From Acanthosepion esculentum (lineage: Eukaryota; Mollusca; Cephalopoda; Sepiida; Sepiidae): a DNA stretch of 64,000 nt. This document shows, one piece after another, positions 57,683-64,000 of this stretch; within the stretch, counting starts at the first letter, position 1; each line of letters starts with the position of its first letter. The position numbers were made by a program, and so were the translations under genes. The notes beneath the pieces are model-generated. The model saw only the letters and a program-made list of their open reading frames with translations, did no database searches and had not been told where the DNA came from. The stretch lies in NCBI GenBank assembly GCA_964036315.1, contig OZ038482.1, positions 8,673,020 through 8,737,019 on the forward strand. The letters run 5' to 3'.

Positions 57683-60369
57683 TCACCATGGAAAGCTAAT
57701 TTGAACATCACCATGACCTCCTGCCCCAGTTAAATGGTTTTTCACATGAACTGCAAGCTGTTTAAATTGTGAATAACGTTGATAACACAAGGCACAAGCA
57801 AATGGACGTTCTGCAAAATCATCAAAATCAGATACTAATTTAACGTATCTGCCTCTTTTGGAAATAGCATTTGACTGATCAATTGAAGTTGATGGCTCAG
57901 GAGTTGACAAAGTCTCATTTGAGGAACCCATTAGAGGGTCACAATGGTTGTCTTTATCAGGAAAGTGTGTCTCCTCTATGCAAACATTAGAGTTTGTATC
58001 TTTATCGCTTGAATTGCAATGAAGAATGCGTGGATAATTAAACTGTTCATTTGCATCGACATCTATTCTATCAACATCGTCGTCATCATCGTCATCATCG
58101 ATTTCAATAAAATCAACACTGCCTATCTGATTAGATGGGTCAACATGTCTGGTGCTATTGTCCAAATCTTTTGACCTGCTATCAATGTCATTCTGTAGAT
58201 CTTCTGATTGCCGATAGATTTCTTCCATTTGTTGAATATCAGAAAGATGGTGCATTTCTGTACTTGCAGGATAATTGTTAAAAGATTCTTCAGATGTGAA
58301 ATTTGGTTCTTTTGACTCAAATGTTGGCATGTTTTGCTGTATAAGCAATTGACGAGAAAATGCCATGTTGCATGTTGGGCAGACATAGTTAGAGACATCA
58401 GTTTGGCTCAAGAAAGACTTGTCGCTCAATCTATTTAGGCAGCATGGACAGTAGAAACATTGATCGGTTGGCTCATCAGTGGAAAGGGAAATTGTTGAAG
58501 ACAATTCCAAATGATCATTTCCATTGTCTGTGTTGGAATGAATTTGCCTATTGTGCTCTTCCAGTGCAACTTCAGATGGCAAGAACAACTCACAGACTTT
58601 GCATTCATATCTCTCGCTGTAATGCTGAATCTTCATATGCCAGTTGACTTTGCTATAAACATGACTGGTGTAAGGGCAGATGGGACACTGGTGTAACACT
58701 TTAGGTGATCTGTCGACTAGCACTTCATTTTCATTCAGATGTTTTAACTTCATGTGGTAAAAAATATTGGCTGAAAATTTAAGGGAGACATTTTAGAGTT
58801 AGGAAAATTGCAATTAATTTTAATAAATAATTTATAGCAAGTATAAAATGTCATTATAGCATTAATAAAAGGACATATTAAAAAAGTCTATATTAATCTG
58901 ATATTTACAAATTATAACATTTTTTGATTTACCATTTTATGGTAAATATTTTTTCCCCTCGCCCTTCCTCTCCTTGTTTTAATATATTTGTAAATATGAT
59001 AGATTAATATGTGGCTTTTTTAAGCTGTCTTTTGGATAATTTTTATTTCAAGAAGTAGAAAATTTCTAATTTTAAAGAAACTGATTTTAACTTGATTACA
59101 AATTTCAAAGTGAATGGCCAGCAGAATTTTATTACAAGCTAATCCTTTAACTTACTAAATATGTTTGTTTTTTTCCATAATGAAAATTTTATTTTGTCTT
59201 ACTTAGATTGTTATTTATAAAGTCGCAATTTTTGAAAACAGCATCTGATGGTTTTATTTGGTCGCCTAAATAATAGAAGAACTGCTTAAAGGAAATTTCA
59301 AAATGTGAATCAGATTTAGAAGCAAAAGCTGATAAATGAACCAATATTGAAGAATGGAAACTGAATGAGAAATTATTTGTAAATTAAAGGAAACCTGGGT
59401 TGAAATCTTTTCAAATCTTTTTGAATAAGTCTGAATTTGATTCTACTAAATTGTGAAAAGAAATGAGAAAAGAAGAGAAATTGATTTGGATTGAATTATT
59501 GAATGAAATCCAGAAAGAAGCAGCATTTTAAACTTACCTTTATTGATAAAAGGCATCTGACAAATGTCACATGTGTGGGTGGCTAGGTTGTGTTTGAAAA
59601 TATGTCTGTCCATGAGAGATTTAAATGATGTGTTGTATTGACAATGGGGACACTGATGCCAAACAGACAGGCTTGGTATTGTGGAAATGTTGGAATGTTT
59701 TAACTTAAGATGTGTAAGTAAATTCTCATTTTTCAAGAATGGCATTTGGCATTGGTTACATTTGAATTGGCTAATGGTGTGCTTCAAGCTGTGTCGGTCA
59801 AAAGTGTGCTTATAGTCAGTTTTATACTCACACATAGAACATTGAAAAAAGTGGGTATGCTCTGAGGTTACCATGTTGTTTGGATGGTTCATTTGGTGAT
59901 TAAAAGGTAAACGATTTCGAAATGAAGAAAAGTTTTGAAAAGTTTGGGTCTTTTTTCTATGTAAAACATTTTTAGGACGCATTTTTCTTTTTGTCGAAAT
60001 TAAAAATGACCTTTTTTTCTGAGGAACATTCTGTCTAGATTCTAGTGCCTTGTCTTTATAGGAGGACATCATTGAAAAGGCATTTAAATGGAAATGATTC
60101 GCATGAAGATCCAGTATTGATTGATAGCTGAATCTTTTTGGACACCAGGAACATAGATAACTGCCTCTTGCTTTCAAACTGACATCTTTCTTCAGATGAT
60201 GTGTTTTTAAGTTTGCTTTCTTCTGCACCAAAGAAAGTCTGTCTATATTTTCCGCTGGTAGTTGTTGAGCTTCTTCTATACTGTTGCTTTCTTGCAATGG
60301 ATGAGTGTCATAAGAAACTCCCAAAGCAAAAGGATTGTCTTCTTCACTACAAACTTCTTGAAGTGACAT
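57683..60369 (-). CDS. C2H2 zinc-finger protein, 639 aa, two coding exons
   Basis: Coding exons 60369-59538 and 58770-57683 on the minus strand. The donor is ATAAAG|GTAAGT and the acceptor TTTTCAG|CC; the split codon becomes Ala278. Canonical C2H2 fingers (Cys/Cys/His/His): 73/76/89/94, 177/180/193/197, 204/207/220/225, 240/243/256/260, 267/270/283/288, 306/309/322/327, 334/337/350/355 and 603/606/619/623. The fifth spans the intron and is complete only after splicing, which confirms the gene model. Two CxxC pairs at 385/388 and 408/411 form an incomplete finger or ribbon. A run of Asp lies at about 502-509. Residues 356-600 are otherwise acidic and Ser/Thr-rich. Such proteins usually bind DNA in the nucleus, as transcription regulators; the target is unknown. 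No KRAB, ZAD or SCAN domain is visible. The start is the first ATG that opens the long frame, after a uORF. Confidence 0.88.
58771..59537 (-). other. Intron of the zinc-finger gene
   Basis: A 767-bp AT-rich phase-1 intron. Retention would replace the second half of finger five with about 30 unrelated residues and a stop at 59446. Confidence 0.85.
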
Positions 60370-60484
60370 GTTAAAAAAAAAAGTCTACTGACTGTGAATC
60401 TGTGCTGATATGCCTTTGCAATGTTTCTACATTAGTGAAAGACAATTGGAAAGATCCATGCGCATTGCTTGCTGTGTCATGATG
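60370..60484 (-). promoter_or_regulatory. 5' UTR segment with upstream ORF
   Basis: An acceptor-like TTTTTATTTATAG on the minus strand ends at 60485, so the coding exon probably begins at 60484. Its first ATG (60480) opens a 17-codon uORF, MTQQAMRMDLSNCLSLM, ending in TAG at 60427-60429. It is in frame with, and 58 bases before, the main ATG at 60369. The uORF could lower translation of the zinc-finger protein. Confidence 0.55.
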
Positions 60485-60489
60485 CTATA

Positions 60490-61414
60490 AATAAAAATTC
60501 AAGCCAGTTTAGAACTATGTCTTCTTCTAAGAACTGCATGATATATGTCAAATAGAGCCTCCATTTATGGAAAATCCAAATACACCTTTTTGTAAAGAAG
60601 TCTACATCCAGAATGAAGTGTATTTAAATTCTTTTACATGCGGTGTAACGGAAAGTGGGCAAATTTAAATTGATATACATCTGGTGTAGTGGAAAATGGG
60701 TGTATTTAAATTGATATACATCTAATAGAGGATGTATTTAAATATGGTGTCAGAAGAATGTTTTCAATCATTGAAAATTTACTCAACAATTGTCTAATCT
60801 TGAAGCCTTGGGCAGAAATTTTCAATGTGTTGCTTTTCAGTAGGAACTTTTTAGCTGGTTTTGTCAGTGAAAAAAATATTACCAATTAAAGATGCCTTGA
60901 AAGTTTGCATTTTCATTAGTTTCAGGACAGACAAGAAAGAAAGAAGAATAACTGTAGGCAAAGAAGTTCAAGACTTAAACATTGGAAATAGCCAGTCCTT
61001 TTTTCCTTAGGTCTGCAAGTTATTCCATGGAATTCCTAAATGAATAGACAATAGACATAAAAATAGTTTAAGAAAAAAAAACTACTGAAATATATTCTGT
61101 AGCATTAAAAATTTTAAAACCTTTTCAGGTACTTTTCATGTGAAAAATGCTTCCTAACAAATTTATTTTTATAAAGCAAATTTACTTTTAGGCTCATTTG
61201 TGAAAAAAGAACAGATAAAATTGAAAACTGTTTCGGTGGGTAAATTAGTGCAAAAATGTTTGTTATAAATTTTTCAGTTTTGGCAAAATTTCAAAATTAT
61301 TTAAAAGAAAAAGTAAGATTGAAAAAATATTTATAGAAATGGCTGACTAAATAATCTTGTTTTAAAAATTGACTGAATGTTAGTACTAGAATTATAATTT
61401 AAATAAGAGAAATT
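60490..61414. other. Probable intron in the zinc-finger 5' UTR
   Basis: AT-rich, with a local near-duplication of AATTGATATACATCT at about 60668 and 60710. No gene recognised. Confidence 0.45.
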
Positions 61415-61597
61415 TTGGGCACTATTGTTCTTCTGTACTTATTGCACCCTCTCAACCACAAATCGTGTGGAAGCTATGTGACAAAGATGAAATCAGAAAT
61501 CAAAGCAATATATGGACCAACAAATGGACCAACAAATCACAATATGATTGATGATTACTTTGTACAGTTTATGTGGAACCAAAGATTTAAAAACTGA
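61415..61597 (+). pseudogene. Merlin-like (IS1595/ISXO2 type) transposase C-terminal fragment
   Basis: One frame reads NHKSCGSYVTKMKSEIKAIY, then GPTNGPTNHNMIDDYFVQFM and WNQRFKN. The pattern of an NH near the start, a K-x-x-x-K/E helix and a terminal D-x-Y-x-x-x-F-MW-x-x-RF recalls the end of the ISXO2-like transposase domain found in animal Merlin elements. Upstream catalytic parts and terminal repeats were not found. The call is from memory of the family pattern. Confidence 0.5.
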
Positions 61598-61599
61598 AT

Positions 61600-63060
61600 A
61601 TAATTTTGACATCAAATCACCACAAATTTACATCCACTTTAATATTATTGTGTCTTGAATTTGTATTAAATAGATAATTCTAAACATCTTTATTGATGTT
61701 GATTATCTTGACTGAGTCAGTAATAGTTTCCAAACATTCAATTTAAATGTCTAGTGCAAATTTTAATGCACAGGAAGTAAATATGCAGTGTTTTGAGGGT
61801 GTGTGTGTGTGTGTGTGCAAAAGTATAATGACACCAAATTTTGAAAAAATATGAAAATGGATGTTGTTAATTTGAGGTCATTAAAAATGAAAGGAAATCT
61901 TTGGTGAAACTAAATACACCATACTCCAACATTTTTTAATCCATTTATTTGTTCACCTAATTTGATTGGTAAAAAAAGACTTGATAATTATTATTCACAT
62001 AATAATCAACTGTAATTTAAAATTATTCAATTTTACACTACTAGTAGTAATGTAGCTGGGGGGGGGGGGTCTGCTTTTTGGTCGGTTTTATAAGCCTGTA
62101 TTGAAATAAAAGTGGTTTTAATGTTGGGACACTACTCACAGTTGAAGGACCTTTTTGATTTTGAGTAACTTAAACTATTTCAGTGATTGTTATTTTGACT
62201 GGACAATAAACATTATCCAGTGATGTATTCAGGGCTGTTTTATGATCATTGTGAAACCTGTGAACAGACCCAGTGTTCTTTTAATGCTGCAGCAATACTC
62301 TGTGTGGGAGACACATCTTGGTTGTTATCATACAAATTTCAGTTATTTTCCTTGATAGAAATAAGTTCGGTTTAGGATGTGTTGTCTTATTTTTCGTCTT
62401 TTGAGCATGTTAATAGTTGAGCGAGTTACTGTGCAATATGCTGTAATTTTTTTAGGGACAAGTTGTAGGCTACTAGTCATTTACTAGTTCCTTTCATTTT
62501 TACACAAAGAACATAGAATTATATTGAAAATCCAGTAATAATGTATGTAAAAAAGAAAAGAAAAGTAAAACAAATAAAATTGTTGCCTTCTTGATATTTA
62601 TTAAATTATAGTTTGTTTGTTTTTTAAATGAATACTTGTTGTAGGATAGATGTGACTTACGGTGAACAGATAAATGATGATTTCAATTATACGATTTTTT
62701 AAATTTATTTTTACTTTTAGTTTTTACGCCAGGTGTGCTGAAATATTTTCTATCTTCTCTAATAATTCAATAAAATGTAAATAATATTTTTCCCGTGAGC
62801 ACAGTATGAATTTACCTTTTATTCTTAACACTAAGATTTAAAAAAATAACTTAATTTAAGAAGACTTAGTATTTTCTTTAACACGGAAATTGAAATTTGT
62901 TCAAGAGACAAACAAAAGAAAACATCCTGTCTAGCGAATAAACAGTGCCTAAAATTAACAAGCAAAATAATACAGACACTAAGAAAAAAAATAAATTGAA
63001 GTCTGCATTATTTAAGCACACTAAAAAATTAACTACAAACTTTCATTCTTAAAAATTTTC
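61600..63060. other. Intergenic or 5' UTR intron of the zinc-finger gene
   Basis: A (TG)n tract at 61797-61817 and a G run at 62059-62070. No gene recognised. Confidence 0.45.
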
Positions 63061-63071
63061 AAAAATCTTAC

Positions 63072-63180
63072 CTGAACTTTGATAGAGCGAGAAACAAAAT
63101 TGCCTCTCTCGGCATTGCAAATAGAAGCGACAATTTTTCTGTCTGACACCGCTTTCATTTCGCACGCTCATTGGATACTT
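63072..63180 (-). promoter_or_regulatory. Candidate first non-coding exon and promoter of the zinc-finger gene
   Basis: A minus-strand donor, AAAGTTCAG|GTAAGA, falls at 63072/63071. The sequence to its right is CpG-bearing (GAGCG, AAGCGACA, ACCGC, TCGCACGC) and includes an ATTGG at about 63170, which reads CCAAT on the minus strand. These are the marks of a small promoter with a first exon transcribed leftwards. The nearest leftward gene is the zinc-finger gene, 2.6 kb away. The link is inferred. Confidence 0.45.
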
Positions 63181-63399
63181 GATACCGGTGATGAGGAAAA
63201 ATAGTTCTTATAATAAACAATGTCAATATTACAAAGTGAATTTATTTAAAAAATTAAATTGATTCAACCAAGTTTATTTGCTGAAAAATATCTGTCTGCC
63301 CCATTTCCCCACGTCTGATCAAATGTGAAATGATTTTTGGAAAGGCTTCTTCCGATAACTTTTCACCAGTAATCTCATGTGTCGATATTCAGTCAGTTT
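63181..63399. other. Spacer, partial MITE-like motif
   Basis: TTTCCCCACGTCTGATCAAA at about 63304 is a distant relative of the 18.8-kb inverted-repeat family. Nothing else seen. Confidence 0.4.
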
Positions 63400-63690
63400 T
63401 TTTTACATGATACACGCTTTGGCGATCATGTATCTTTCGATATATGACTGACGAGGCAGATTTTTTCCCCACAGTAGGTTGCTATTTCTTTCTCCGTTAG
63501 ACCGGTTGCCAAACAAGGCTAAAGAACCCAGTCTGTCCTGCTATTCAACTCATAGCTGTAGGTAGAAGAGATTTATTCACCTTTCCCAACTGTATTTTTT
63601 GTGCGTAAGTGAATCTAACGAACTCGACTGGAATTCGAACTTGGCTCTCATTCCGAGCCGATATCTATTACACCACAAGGCACATAGTGA
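63400..63690 (-). mobile_element. tRNA-derived SINE, near full length
   Basis: On the minus strand it starts TGTGGTGTAATAGATATCGG, with an A-box region, then a B box AAGTTCGAATTCCAG, then CACTTACGCAC, TTGGGAAAGGTGAATAAATC, CAGCTATGAGTTGAATAGCA, GGACAGACTGGGTTCTTTAG and CAACCGGTCTAACGGAG. It is the best-preserved head of the family in this window. Cephalopod SINE families with tRNA heads and conserved bodies are known; which family this is was not established. Confidence 0.8.
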
Positions 63691-64000
63691 ATAGAATAGT
63701 TTGATTTGAAGGTTAGCGTTTTAGTGTCGGAAACATTTTTAATCTTGAATTACCTCCCCTAGATTTCTTTGCCTAACTTCGCATTCTGAGTAGTAAATGT
63801 TTCTTTTTATTTAAAAATTATTGTATAACATTTCAGATATAACTGAACTTGCAAAATAAAATCCTGACATTTGCTTTGATAAAGTCATCAGAAGATGAAA
63901 TGAGTCGATTAAAATAAGTTTTCCTTTTGATTTTATAATTTAACTTCTCTGACTAATAAGAATTTGTAAAGAAATGGTAATAAGAAAATTAGAATAAAAA
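63691..64000. other. Right edge, nothing assigned
   Basis: AT-rich. No gene, RNA or repeat recognised. Confidence 0.5.

Overview
The window is AT-rich, gene-poor and full of repeats, and looks like nuclear DNA of an invertebrate. The best guess is a cephalopod mollusc (octopus, squid or cuttlefish). The reasons are dense (TA)n/(CA)n microsatellites, tRNA-derived SINEs, Penelope-like retroelements whose GIY-YIG wording resembles cephalopod copies, and a multi-exon C2H2 zinc-finger gene. The species cannot be fixed from sequence alone.

Only two host protein-coding genes are well supported. (1) A mitochondrial transcription termination factor (mTERF) family gene lies on the plus strand, 31836-33691, with two coding exons, 508 aa and a likely upstream non-coding exon. 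(2) A C2H2 zinc-finger gene lies on the minus strand, 60369-57683, with two coding exons and 639 aa. Its intron cuts through a zinc finger that splicing restores exactly. Its 5' UTR carries a short upstream ORF, and a plausible first non-coding exon and promoter sit near 63.07-63.18 kb. A separate promoter-like cluster (CCAAT, CRE, GC box, AP-1) sits at 45.24-45.29 kb with no gene assigned.

Region by region. 1-7 kb: microsatellites, an array of a 358-bp unit carrying tRNA-Ser-like genes, and two long palindromes. 8.5-14.7 kb: an unnamed interspersed family, SINEs, and a foldback element. 15.47-17.65 kb: a decayed mariner transposon with nested SINE insertions. 19-25.7 kb: hairpins, a 24-bp minisatellite that stays open for 16 repeats, a transposase fragment and a 5S-rRNA/tRNA chimeric SINE. 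30.1-33.7 kb: a Penelope-like fragment, then the mTERF gene. 34.9-38.3 kb: two large inverted-repeat elements. 40.2-41.3 kb: a non-autonomous hAT with intact 8-bp target duplications. 44-52 kb: SINE and family fragments, the promoter-like cluster and a duplicated segment. 51.9-55.4 kb: two GIY-YIG retroelement remnants, one flanked by inverted pseudo-LTRs. 57-64 kb: the zinc-finger gene, a Merlin-like transposase fragment, and a SINE.

The two genes share no visible pathway. Most of the window records waves of transposition, with foldback structures unusually common. No CRISPR array, bacterial operon or viral gene was seen. All similarity calls are by eye and memory, without database searches.
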